Below, one piece after another: positions 37,574-46,744 of a stretch of DNA of 64,000 nucleotides. The notes under the pieces are model-generated. The model had not been told where the DNA came from. It ran no database searches and saw nothing but the letters and a program-made list of their open reading frames with translations. How positions within the stretch are numbered: the stretch's first letter is position 1; each line of letters starts with the position of its first letter. Where the stretch lies: NCBI RefSeq assembly GCF_943737005.1, contig NZ_CALSFU010000003.1, positions 62,001 to 126,000 on the forward strand, in the 5' to 3' direction. Origin of the DNA: Achromobacter sp. Marseille-Q4962. GTDB lineage: Bacteria; Pseudomonadota; Gammaproteobacteria; Burkholderiales; Burkholderiaceae_B. The translations under genes were made by a program, and so were the position numbers.

Positions 37574-38680
37574 CTATAAATCGAGAACCAGGCGGCCCGG
37601 GTTGAAGAGGCCCGCGGGATCCAGCTCCTGTTTCAGGCGCCGCGTGATGGCGGCCACGCCGGCCGACAGCGGATGGAAGACGCCGTCGGCGGGAGCACGG
37701 GCGCCGTTGGCGCGGAACAGCGTCGCGTGGCCGCCCAGCCCGGCGGCCAGCGCGCGCAGCTCGCCCGCGTCGTGTTCGCCGCGCAGCCAGCGCTGGCCGC
37801 CGCCCCATTCGATCAGCTCCGGCCCCTTGCCGACCGGCCCCGCCGTGGGAGGCAGCGCCAGCCGCCACAAGGGCTCGTCCGCCGCGAAAAAAGAATGCGT
37901 CTGTTCGCGCAGCGAAGCCCACCACGCCCGCGCCGCTTCCGGCTCCATGGGCTCGCCGCCGAGCTGGCGCCGGGCGGTCGCGATGGCGGGCGGCGCGCCC
38001 GAAAGACGCACGCGCATCTCACCCTCGCCGCCGTCGTCCGGCCCGGTCCAGGCGGTGGCCGACACCGGCAGCGGCTTGCCGCGCCAGAGCGCGAAGCTCG
38101 CCAGCGCGTGCGCCTGGCTGGCCGGCAGGCACAGCGTGAGTTCGTCCATGGGGCGCGGCGCCACCTTCAGCGACACTTCGAGGATCGCGCCGAAGATGCC
38201 GTGCGAGCCCGCCAGCAGACGCGACACGTCATAGCCCGCCACATTCTTCATGACTTCGCCGCCGAAGGTCAGCACCCGGCCTTCCGAGTCGAGCAGCTGC
38301 ACGCCCAGGACGAAATCCTTCAAGGCGCCGGCGTGCATGCGGCGCGGCCCCGACAGGCCGGCGGCCACGCAGCCGCCGAGGGTGGCCGAGGGGCCGAAAT
38401 GCGGCGGCTCGAAAGCCAGCATCTGCCCGTGCTCGGCCAGGGCCGCCTCCAGTTCGGCCAGCGGCGTTCCGGCGCGCGCCGTCACCACCAGTTCGGAGGG
38501 GTGGTAGCTCACGATGCCGCGATACGGCGTCATGTCGAGCAGGCAATGGCCGTCCTGCGGAGTGAGAGGACGATAGTTGCCATAGAAGGCCTTGCTGCCG
38601 CCGCCCGTCACGAACAGCGGCTTGTGCCCGGCGCGCGCCGTCATGACCTGGTCGCACAATTCCGACAGGACGAAATTCAT
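37574..38680 (-). CDS. glcE: Glycolate oxidase FAD-binding subunit GlcE
   Basis: 368 residues. PCMH-type FAD-binding domain in the first half: VTGGGSKAFYG, YRGIVSYHPSELVVTARAGT, FGPSATLGGCVAAGLSGPRR and FGGEVMKNVAGYDVSRLLAGS. The remainder is the shorter, less conserved GlcE C-terminal half, ending in the LDPAGLFNPGRL motif of this oxidase family. It works with GlcD and GlcF as the membrane-associated glycolate oxidase. Confidence 0.94.
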   Translation of the reverse strand: MNFVLSELCDQVMTARAGHKPLFVTGGGSKAFYGNYRPLTPQDGHCLLDMTPYRGIVSYHPSELVVTARAGTPLAELEAALAEHGQMLAFEPPHFGPSATLGGCVAAGLSGPRRMHAGALKDFVLGVQLLDSEGRVLTFGGEVMKNVAGYDVSRLLAGSHGIFGAILEVSLKVAPRPMDELTLCLPASQAHALASFALWRGKPLPVSATAWTGPDDGGEGEMRVRLSGAPPAIATARRQLGGEPMEPEAARAWWASLREQTHSFFAADEPLWRLALPPTAGPVGKGPELIEWGGGQRWLRGEHDAGELRALAAGLGGHATLFRANGARAPADGVFHPLSAGVAAITRRLKQELDPAGLFNPGRLVLDL

Positions 38681-38692
38681 GGGACGGCAGCC

Positions 38693-40192
38693 TCAGAAAC
38701 GCGCGAGATCCGGGAATCTGAGTTCGCCCGCGTGCACGTGCATCTTGCCGTATTCGGCGCAGCGCGCCAGTGTGGGAATGACCTTTTCCGGATTCAGCAG
38801 GCAAGGCGGGTCGAAGGCCCGCTTCACCGCCATGAAGGCATCGAGTTCCTCTCGGGAAAATTGCACGCACATTTGATTGATCTTCTCCATTCCCACCCCG
38901 TGCTCTCCAGTCACGGTTCCTCCCACCTGCACGCACAGCTCGAGGATGGCGGCGCCGAACTTCTCGGCCCGCTCGACTTCGTCCGGCTTGTTCGAATCGA
39001 AGAGAATCAGCGGGTGCAGATTGCCGTCGCCCGCATGAAATACGTTGGCGCAGCGCAGCCCGAACTCGTCTTCCATCTGCTCGATGGCGCCCAGCACGCG
39101 CGCCAGATGGCGGCGCGGAATCGTGCCGTCCATACAGTAGTAGTCGGGCGAGACGCGCCCCGCGGCGGGGAAGGCGTTCTTGCGCCCGGCCCAGAACTTG
39201 AGGCGCTCGGCTTCCGAGGCGGATACCTGGCAGCGCGTGGCGCCCGCCGCGCGGAACACGGCCTCCATGCGCCCGATCTCGTGGGCCACTTCTTCAGGGG
39301 TGCCGTCGGACTCGCACAGCAGGATGGCCTGCGCCTCCAGGTCGTAGCCGGCGCGCACGAAAGGCTCCACCATGTGGGTGGCGCGCCGGTCCATCATTTC
39401 GAGGCCAGCCGGGATCATGCCGGCCGCGATCACCTGCGTTACCGCATTGCCCGCCGCCTCCACGCTCGAAAAGCTCGCCATCACGACCTGCGCGCAGACG
39501 GGCCGGGGCACGAGCTTGACGGTCACTTCGGTCACCACGCCCAGCATGCCTTCCGAGCCGATGAACACCGACAGCAGGTCCAGGCCGGGCGCATCGGGCG
39601 CATCGGAGCCCAGTTCCACCACCTCTCCGTCTATGGTCACCATGCGCACGCGCAGCACGTTGTGCACGGTAAGGCCGTACTTCAGGCAATGCACGCCGCC
39701 CGAATTCTCGGCGACGTTGCCGCCGATGGAACAGGCGATCTGGCTGGACGGATCGGGCGCGTAGTAAAGGCCGTAGGGCGCGGCCGCTTCCGAGATGGCG
39801 AGATTGCGCACGCCCGGCTCCACCACGGCGGTGGCGCTGGCCAGGTCGATCTGCTTGATGCGGTTGAACTTGGACAGCCCCAGCAGCACACCCTGCGCGT
39901 GCGGCATGGCGCCGCCCGAAAGCCCGGTGCCCGCGCCCCGGGCCACGACCGGCGCGTTGAGCCGCTTGCAGACGCGCATGACGGCCTGCACCTGCTCCTC
40001 GGTTTCGGGCAGGGCGACCACCGCCGGCAACGTGCGGTAAAGGGACAGGCCATCGCACTCGTAAGGACGGGTGTCTTCTTCGCGGAACAGCACGCAATGC
40101 GCCGGCAGCACGGCCTGCAGGGCCTGCGCCAGCTGCTGCGGCGAATAAGGCGCCTGCGCTTGGGCAAGGCCGGTTTCGACCAGTGAATTCAT
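38693..40192 (-). CDS. glcD: Glycolate oxidase catalytic subunit GlcD
   Basis: 499 residues, the length of E. coli GlcD. FAD domain with VVARGAGTGLSGGAMPHAQG, CSIGGNVAENSGG and FIGSEGMLGVVTEVTVKLVP; C-terminal substrate domain with VFHAGDGNLHP (metal and catalytic His), GEHGVGMEK and AFDPPCLLNPEKVIPT. It oxidises glycolate, and often D-lactate, to the 2-oxo acid. The start ATG at 40192 was chosen to match the family. First gene of glcDEF; no GlcC regulator is in the window. Confidence 0.95.
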   Translation of the reverse strand: MNSLVETGLAQAQAPYSPQQLAQALQAVLPAHCVLFREEDTRPYECDGLSLYRTLPAVVALPETEEQVQAVMRVCKRLNAPVVARGAGTGLSGGAMPHAQGVLLGLSKFNRIKQIDLASATAVVEPGVRNLAISEAAAPYGLYYAPDPSSQIACSIGGNVAENSGGVHCLKYGLTVHNVLRVRMVTIDGEVVELGSDAPDAPGLDLLSVFIGSEGMLGVVTEVTVKLVPRPVCAQVVMASFSSVEAAGNAVTQVIAAGMIPAGLEMMDRRATHMVEPFVRAGYDLEAQAILLCESDGTPEEVAHEIGRMEAVFRAAGATRCQVSASEAERLKFWAGRKNAFPAAGRVSPDYYCMDGTIPRRHLARVLGAIEQMEDEFGLRCANVFHAGDGNLHPLILFDSNKPDEVERAEKFGAAILELCVQVGGTVTGEHGVGMEKINQMCVQFSREELDAFMAVKRAFDPPCLLNPEKVIPTLARCAEYGKMHVHAGELRFPDLARF

Positions 40193-40472
40193 GAGCGCAA
40201 CAATAGCGCGAGCGGTCGGCCAGTGCAGGCCGGGATTTACCCGCACCCGCTGCGCCGCGGCAAACGCCGAGGCGCGCTTGAGGGCGCATTGGCGGGAGCG
40301 CGGGCCTGCCCGCTACGCCGCGCCGCGCAAGGCGGGACGGCGGCGGGCTTGTTGCGCGATTCGGACAATCGCGGCGGTGTCAAACCGATTGTGAAATGTG
40401 CAACCAAATCTGGCCGCAACGGCCGCGGCAGGCCGGGCAGCGAGGTTCCCCCGGCCCCGTGCGCCGCGCCGC

Positions 40473-41882
40473 TCACCAGGACACGATCTTGCCCGGGTTG
40501 AGGATGTTGTTGGGGTCGAAGGCATGCTTGAGGCTGCGCATCAGGTCGAGCGCGTCTTCGCCGTGCTCTTCGGCCATGAACTGCATCTTGTGCAGCCCCA
40601 CGCCGTGCTCGCCCGTGCAGGTGCCGTCGGCGGCGATGGCGCGGCGCACCAGGTTGTGGTTGATGCGCTCGGACTCCTCCCACTCTTCCTTGCTGTCGGC
40701 GTCGAGCAGCATGAGCACATGGAAGTTGCCGTCGCCCACGTGCCCCACGATGGTGTAGGGGAAGCTCGCGCGGTCGAGCTCTTCGACGGTTTCGCGCACG
40801 CAGTCCGCCAGGCGCGAGATGGGCACGCAGACGTCGGTGGTGCTGGAACGGCATCCGGGCCGCAGCTGCAGGCCGGCGAAGTAGGCGTTGTGCCGGGCGG
40901 TCCAGAGCCGGCTGCGGTCTTCGGGCCGTTCGGCCCATTCGAAGTCCATGCCGCCGTGTTCGGCGGTAATGGCCTGCACGGTCTCGGCCTGCTCCTGCAC
41001 GCCCGCCGGGCTGCCGTGGAACTCGAACACCAGCAGCGGCGTCTCGCGCAGCGTCAGCTTGCTGTGCTGGTTCACGGCCCGCACGCTGGCGGCGTCCATG
41101 AATTCCACGCGCGCCACCGGCACGCCCATCTGGATGATTTCGATCACGCTCTGGACCGCCGCGTCCAGCGTGGGGAAATTGCACACCGCGGCGGACACCG
41201 CCTCGGGCTGCGGATACAGCCGCACCGTCACTTCGGTGATGATGCCCAGCGTGCCCTCGCTGCCCACGAAAATGCGCGTGAGGTCGTAGCCCGCGGAAGA
41301 CTTGCGGGCGCGGCCGGCGGTGCGCACGACGCGGCCATCCGCCGTCACCACGGTAAGCGACACCACGTTCTCGCGCATGGTGCCGTAGCGCACGGCATTG
41401 GTGCCGGAGGCGCGCGTGGCCGCCATGCCGCCCAGGCTGGCGTCGGCGCCCGGATCGATGGGGAAGAACAGGCCCGTGCTGCGGATTTCCTCGTTGAGCT
41501 GCTTGCGCGTCACGCCAGCCTGCACGGTGGCGGTGAGGTCTTCGGCGTTGACCGCGAGCACCCGGTTCATCTGGGACAGGTCGATGCTGATGCCGCCCTG
41601 GATGGCCAGGATGTGGCCTTCGAGCGACGAGCCCGCGCCATAGGGAATGATGGGCACCCGGTGCGCATTGCAGAGCTTCGCGATCTCGGCCACCTCTTCG
41701 GTGGACTGCGCGAAGACCACGGCATCGGGCAGCATGGCCGGGTACGGCGACTCATCGCGGCCGTGATGCTCGCGCACGGCGTGCGCCTCGGAGAAACGCT
41801 CTCCGAAACGCGCGCGCAAGGCGTCGAGACAAGCGGGGGGAATCGGACGGCGCAGGGATTCGGCAGGCGAGGGAGCGTTCAT
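40473..41882 (-). CDS. FAD-linked 2-hydroxyacid dehydrogenase (D-lactate dehydrogenase, LDHD/Dld type)
   Basis: 469 residues, same two-domain flavoprotein family as GlcD but a distinct branch: VPIIPYGAGSSLEGHILA, ADASLGGMAATRASGTNAVRYG, FVGSEGTLGIITEVTVRLYP, GHVGDGNFHVLML, GEHGVGLHKMQF and AFDPNNILNPGKIV. That pattern is typical of cytochrome-linked D-lactate dehydrogenases. It lies just upstream of glcD on the same strand, 280 bases away, without Fe-S partners of its own. Start at MNAPSPAESL rather than an upstream Met. Confidence 0.88.
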   Translation of the reverse strand: MNAPSPAESLRRPIPPACLDALRARFGERFSEAHAVREHHGRDESPYPAMLPDAVVFAQSTEEVAEIAKLCNAHRVPIIPYGAGSSLEGHILAIQGGISIDLSQMNRVLAVNAEDLTATVQAGVTRKQLNEEIRSTGLFFPIDPGADASLGGMAATRASGTNAVRYGTMRENVVSLTVVTADGRVVRTAGRARKSSAGYDLTRIFVGSEGTLGIITEVTVRLYPQPEAVSAAVCNFPTLDAAVQSVIEIIQMGVPVARVEFMDAASVRAVNQHSKLTLRETPLLVFEFHGSPAGVQEQAETVQAITAEHGGMDFEWAERPEDRSRLWTARHNAYFAGLQLRPGCRSSTTDVCVPISRLADCVRETVEELDRASFPYTIVGHVGDGNFHVLMLLDADSKEEWEESERINHNLVRRAIAADGTCTGEHGVGLHKMQFMAEEHGEDALDLMRSLKHAFDPNNILNPGKIVSW

Positions 41883-41957
41883 GATGTGCAGACTCGGGTT
41901 CGGGGAATCCAGGCATTCTACGCTTCCCGCCATGCTGCGCCGCAGCGGCTGCCTGCC

Positions 41958-43031
41958 CTATTTGCCGGAGGTCAGCGCCACGCGGCGGCGTTCGCGCACC
42001 GCGTGGGCCAGCCGCTCCAGCACGGCGACCGACGCGTCCCAGTCGATGCAGCCGTCGGTGATGCTCTGGCCGTAGACCAGCGGCGTGCCGGGCACCAGAT
42101 CCTGGCGCCCGCCGAGCAGGTGGCTTTCGATCATCATGCCCACCAGCCGGGGGTCGCCCGCTTCCATCTGGCGCGCCACGTCCTCGACCACCAGCGGCTG
42201 GTTCTCGGGCTTCTTGCTGCTGTTGGCGTGGCTGGCGTCGATCATGACCCGCTGCGCCAGACCCGACTTGGCCATTTCCTGGCAGGCGGCCTCCACGCTG
42301 GCGGCGTCGTAGTTGGGCGTCTTGCCGCCGCGCAGGATGACGTGACAGTCTTCGTTGCCCGCGGTGGACACGATGGCCGAGTGCCCGCCTTTGGTCACCG
42401 ACAGGAAGTGATGCGGCTGCGACGCCGCCTTGATGGCGTCCACGGCGATCTTCACATTGCCGTCCGTGCCGTTCTTGAACCCCACCGGGCAGGACAGCCC
42501 GGACGCCAGTTCGCGGTGCACCTGGCTCTCGGTGGTCCGCGCGCCGATGGCCCCCCACGAAACCAGGTCTGCGATGTACTGCGGCGTAATCATGTCCAGG
42601 AACTCGCACCCCGCCGGCAGCCCCATGGAATTGATGTCCAGCAGGAGCTCGCGCGCCACGCGCACGCCGCGGTTGATGTCGAAGCTGCCGTCCAGGCCGG
42701 GGTCGTTGATGAGGCCCTTCCAGCCGACCGTGGTGCGCGGTTTCTCGAAGTACACGCGCATCACGATTTCCAGGTCGGCGCCGAGCCGGTCGCGCACGGG
42801 CTTGAGCCGCTGCGCGTACTCGATGGCGGCGCGGGTGTCGTGGATCGAACACGGCCCGATCACGACGATCATGCGGTCGTCCATGCCGTGCAGGATGCGG
42901 TGCATGGCCTGCCGGGCGGCAAACACGGTTTCCGAAGCTTCGCGGGAGCAGGGGAATTCGCGCATGACGTGCGCGGGGGGATTCAGTTCTTTGATTTCAC
43001 GGATGCGAAGGTCGTCGGTATTGTGTGACAC
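41958..43031 (-). CDS. aroG: 3-deoxy-7-phosphoheptulonate synthase, class I (DAHP synthase)
   Basis: 357 residues, the length of E. coli AroF/G/H. It condenses phosphoenolpyruvate and erythrose 4-phosphate, the first step of the shikimate pathway. Conserved: VVIGPCSIHDTRAAIEYAQ, MRVYFEKPRTTVGWKGLIND, GARTTESQVHRELASG, GFKNGTDGNV, MIDASHANSSKK and GQSITDGCIDWD, which together supply the metal ligands (Cys, His, Glu, Asp). The start codon is GTG with AGGAG seven bases before. Upstream is a Phe/Tyr-rich leader peptide and terminator, so expression is probably attenuated by aminoacyl-tRNA supply. Confidence 0.95.
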   Translation of the reverse strand: MSHNTDDLRIREIKELNPPAHVMREFPCSREASETVFAARQAMHRILHGMDDRMIVVIGPCSIHDTRAAIEYAQRLKPVRDRLGADLEIVMRVYFEKPRTTVGWKGLINDPGLDGSFDINRGVRVARELLLDINSMGLPAGCEFLDMITPQYIADLVSWGAIGARTTESQVHRELASGLSCPVGFKNGTDGNVKIAVDAIKAASQPHHFLSVTKGGHSAIVSTAGNEDCHVILRGGKTPNYDAASVEAACQEMAKSGLAQRVMIDASHANSSKKPENQPLVVEDVARQMEAGDPRLVGMMIESHLLGGRQDLVPGTPLVYGQSITDGCIDWDASVAVLERLAHAVRERRRVALTSGK

Positions 43032-43083
43032 GGTACAGCTCCTGGGTTGCCCGCCGCGGGAATCCTTTCCTTTACCGGCGGCA

Positions 43084-43117
43084 CAAAAAAAGCCGCCAGT
43101 TCGCTGGCGGCTTTTTT
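43084..43117 (-). terminator. Attenuator terminator upstream of aroG
   Basis: 9-bp GC-rich stem (43112-43104 with 43099-43091 on the minus strand), four-base CGAA loop, extended by A-T pairs and followed by a T7 run. It lies 20 nt after the leader-peptide stop and 53 nt before the aroG start, so it would stop transcription before aroG unless prevented. Confidence 0.88.
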
Positions 43118-43169
43118 GGGGGGATTCTTTCCAAACTTCAGATTGAGCGCGTCCCTTCCTCCGCCAGCG
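43102..43169 (-). promoter_or_regulatory. Predicted antiterminator pairing of the aroG attenuator
   Basis: On the minus strand CGCTGGCGG (43169-43161), inside the leader ORF just after the aromatic codons, is perfectly complementary to CCGCCAGCG (43110-43102), which contains most of the terminator's 5' arm. The two structures are mutually exclusive, as in trp and phe attenuators. Confidence 0.7.
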
Positions 43170-43221
43170 GCTTCAGAAAACCATAAAAGTAAAAGTAAAA
43201 AGCGGGGGACGCGAATTTCAT
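43138..43221 (-). CDS. aroG leader peptide (Phe/Tyr-rich)
   Basis: 27-codon frame beginning MKFASPAFYFYFYGF and ending TRSI. Codons 8-15 are Phe-Tyr-Phe-Tyr-Phe-Tyr-Gly-Phe, a density of aromatic codons matched only by leader peptides such as that of pheA. It ends 20 nt before an intrinsic terminator in front of aroG. A weak AGAG lies upstream of the ATG; the likely -10 is so close that the message may be nearly leaderless. Stalling at these codons when Phe- or Tyr-tRNA is scarce would favour antitermination. Confidence 0.8.
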   Translation of the reverse strand: MKFASPAFYFYFYGFLKPLAEEGTRSI

Positions 43222-43239
43222 GGGGAAAAACTCTAGCAC

Positions 43240-43270
43240 AAAAAAAACGGGCCGTCACGCCCGTTTTTTT
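43240..43270 (-). terminator. Terminator after tldD
   Basis: Stem ACGGGC / GCCCGT with A7 and T7 flanks, so it can act on either strand. It lies about 90 nt past the tldD stop and directly upstream of the aroG leader ORF. Confidence 0.85.
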
Positions 43271-43359
43271 CCGCCGGACCGCCCCGAGGCGGAAAGCGCT
43301 TCCTTTTGGGAAGCCGCGAACCGCGCTCGGCGGCGGAGAACCGGAGGCGGCGGCGCGGC

Positions 43360-44820
<1,461 letters not shown>

Positions 44821-45454
44821 GGATGGTTTCGGATGCCCGGCTGCGCGCCGGAAAATGAATTGCAGGACGCTATCGTAACGCCGACCGGGGCCGGCCGTCG
44901 CGGACCGGAGCGCAACGAGGCGCAACGGCGCGCCGCCACGCGCCGTCGGGCGCCGCCGTTCGCCCGGGGCCGCGGCCGCCGCCGCGGGCCGCGTCAGATT
45001 TCCCGGGCGCGGCGCCCGGATTAATGGAACGGATATTGACGCAGCCCTTTGGCCGCACGGGCCGCCAAACAGGCTTGCCAAATAGCAGCTTATATGCCGC
45101 CTGTCACGGCGACGCTCTCAACAGATAAGAACGAATACAAGAAATCGTGGCCTTCGGAACGCGCCGGGATAAAAAAGCCGCGTCCGCCGCGCGCATCCAT
45201 AAAACCTACTGGCGGGTAACAAAATAAACCCCGATGCATCGAGGATGCGTCATCCCATATTTGGGGAAATCCTTCCCAATAGTTGCACAACCAGGGAGTT
45301 TTCCCCGGGAATCCTCGCGAACCTCGGTGCATTTGATACAAAGTAATTGGTCCGACTTATGCGTGCGGCGCCCATAATTTCTGTATTATTCGGGGCACAA
45401 CAATTAAACAAGACTCTGCCGGCGATAAAGCAGTTCCATAATCAGGAATAAACC
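44821..45454. other. 634-base intergenic region upstream of the H-NS-like gene
   Basis: No convincing gene. The left part (to about 45080) is GC-rich; the right part (45082-45454) is clearly AT-richer than the surroundings, with TTGATA at 45333, ACTTAT at 45355, CATAAT at 45373 and TATTAT at 45384 as possible promoter boxes. An 83-codon minus frame (45341-45090) has unnatural Trp/Phe-rich composition and was not called. A curved, silencer-type regulatory region for the H-NS gene is the likeliest reading. Confidence 0.5.
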
Positions 45455-45832
45455 ATGGCCCGAGAATCCTACGCAGCTCTGCAAGCAAAGATCGAAAAGG
45501 AAATCACCAAGCTCCAGAAGAAGGCGGAAGCCCTTCAAAACAAGCGGCGCAAGCCGGTCATCACCTCCATCGTCAATTCCATGCGCGAATATGACATTAC
45601 CCCGGAGGAGATCGCCGCCGCCTTCGGCGCGGCCAAGCCGGCCCGCACCGCTTCGCGCCGCAAGGCGGGAGGCGCCGCGCGCGCCGCCACCGCCGCCAAG
45701 CGCGCCGTGGCGCCGAAATACCGTCACCCGCAAACAGGCGAAACCTGGAGCGGCCGCGGCAAGGCGCCGCGCTGGCTCGCCGCCGAAGAAGCCAATGGCG
45801 CCTCGCGCGAGAGCTTCCTCATCAAGGAATGA
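45455..45832 (+). CDS. H-NS family nucleoid-associated protein
   Basis: 125 residues. An N-terminal coiled coil (AALQAKIEKEITKLQKKAEA) serves dimerisation, a basic Ala/Lys/Arg linker (about 58-85) follows, and the C-terminal DNA-binding domain reads YRHPQTGETWSGRGKAPRWL, including the conserved GRGKAPRWL-type core. It resembles the histone-like protein BpH3 of Bordetella pertussis, which is known family background. AGGA site before the ATG; strong terminator after. Probably autoregulated through the AT-rich upstream region. Confidence 0.93.
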   Translation: MARESYAALQAKIEKEITKLQKKAEALQNKRRKPVITSIVNSMREYDITPEEIAAAFGAAKPARTASRRKAGGAARAATAAKRAVAPKYRHPQTGETWSGRGKAPRWLAAEEANGASRESFLIKE

Positions 45833-45846
45833 AAGCTTTTTGAAAG

Positions 45847-45881
45847 AAAATCGGCGCACCGTTCCGGTGCGCCGATTTTTT
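45847..45881. terminator. Intrinsic terminator after the H-NS gene
   Basis: Stem of at least 12 bp (45849-45860 with 45866-45877) with five-base loop, A4 before and T6 around the end; also serves the converging lipoprotein gene. Confidence 0.93.
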
Positions 45882-45916
45882 ATTAACATTGCAATGATCC
45901 GGCGGCCTGCCGCGCT

Positions 45917-46561
45917 TTATTGCAGCGGGTATTCCACCTCGCGCTCGGCGCCATTATTGCCGGGAAAATTATCAAATATTGCACGCGTCAGGTAAGGCAT
46001 CATGCGCAGCAGGTCGCCCCGGTCGCTCAATATATAGGCGGTGGAGCGGTAGACCTCCTTTCCGCCCCGCTGCGTATCGCGGATCTGCAGCGTAAGCGAA
46101 TTGCGGTACGCCACGGCGGGCACGTCCACCCAGGCCGGACCCCAGTATCCGCCATAGGGCGCCCAGGGCCCCGGCCCGTAGAAGCCGCCATAACCGTATC
46201 CGTAGCCGCCGTAGAAATACGGATCGTACGGACGCCGCACCGTGACCTGGGTCTGGCTGGCGCCATAATGGAAACTCACGTCGAAGCGGGCAGGCGCGCC
46301 TGCGGGCGCCTCCACCAGGCCGGTCGCCCCGATGGCGGCGCGCACCGTGTCCTGGAAAGACTGGTACTCGAGATTGTTGGTTTGAGACGCGTCGGCCGGT
46401 ACGAAACGGTATGTCTGGCCCTCGACGCCCGCCGGCCATTGCTGGAATGAGGTGACGTGAGCGGAAACCGACGGCGCGGCGCACCCGCTGAGCGCCACCG
46501 CCCCCAGCACCGCGAATATGCCCGCGCACCGCCAGGCTCCGGATTTCGACAACCACGACAT
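45917..46561 (-). CDS. DUF4136 domain lipoprotein
   Basis: 214 residues. Lipoprotein signal with lipobox LSGC (Cys27), followed by the DUF4136 pattern: FVPADASQTNNLEYQSFQDTV, an RFDVSFHY strand, a Gly/Tyr/Pro-rich loop (about 125-155) and YRNSLTLQIRDTQRGGKEVY. Outer-membrane or periplasmic location is expected; the function of the domain is unknown. The ATG has a GGAG site at seven bases. Divergent from pepN. Confidence 0.85.
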   Translation of the reverse strand: MSWLSKSGAWRCAGIFAVLGAVALSGCAAPSVSAHVTSFQQWPAGVEGQTYRFVPADASQTNNLEYQSFQDTVRAAIGATGLVEAPAGAPARFDVSFHYGASQTQVTVRRPYDPYFYGGYGYGYGGFYGPGPWAPYGGYWGPAWVDVPAVAYRNSLTLQIRDTQRGGKEVYRSTAYILSDRGDLLRMMPYLTRAIFDNFPGNNGAEREVEYPLQ

Positions 46562-46744
46562 TTGCTGCTCCTTCACGCGCGTTGGCGCCATGATACCGAG
46601 GTTGGACATGCGGGGGCGCCAAAAGTTTTGCCCGTGGATCGCGCCATGGCCGGCATTGCGCCGGGCTCGGCCAAATGGCCTCCGGCGCGGCGGACGGGCA
46701 CCCACTACAATTGGGATTCTTCCCTCATTCCGGACGGCAATTCC

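Noticed and set aside
37673-40186. An 837-codon plus-strand frame opposite glcE and glcD
   Set aside because: Composition rich in His, Arg, Ala and Gln is typical of antisense frames in GC-rich genes; the glc genes have full family motifs.
45090-45341. 83-codon minus-strand frame rich in Trp, Phe and Gly in the H-NS upstream region
   Set aside because: No ribosome-binding site and unnatural composition; it lies in an AT-rich regulatory stretch.
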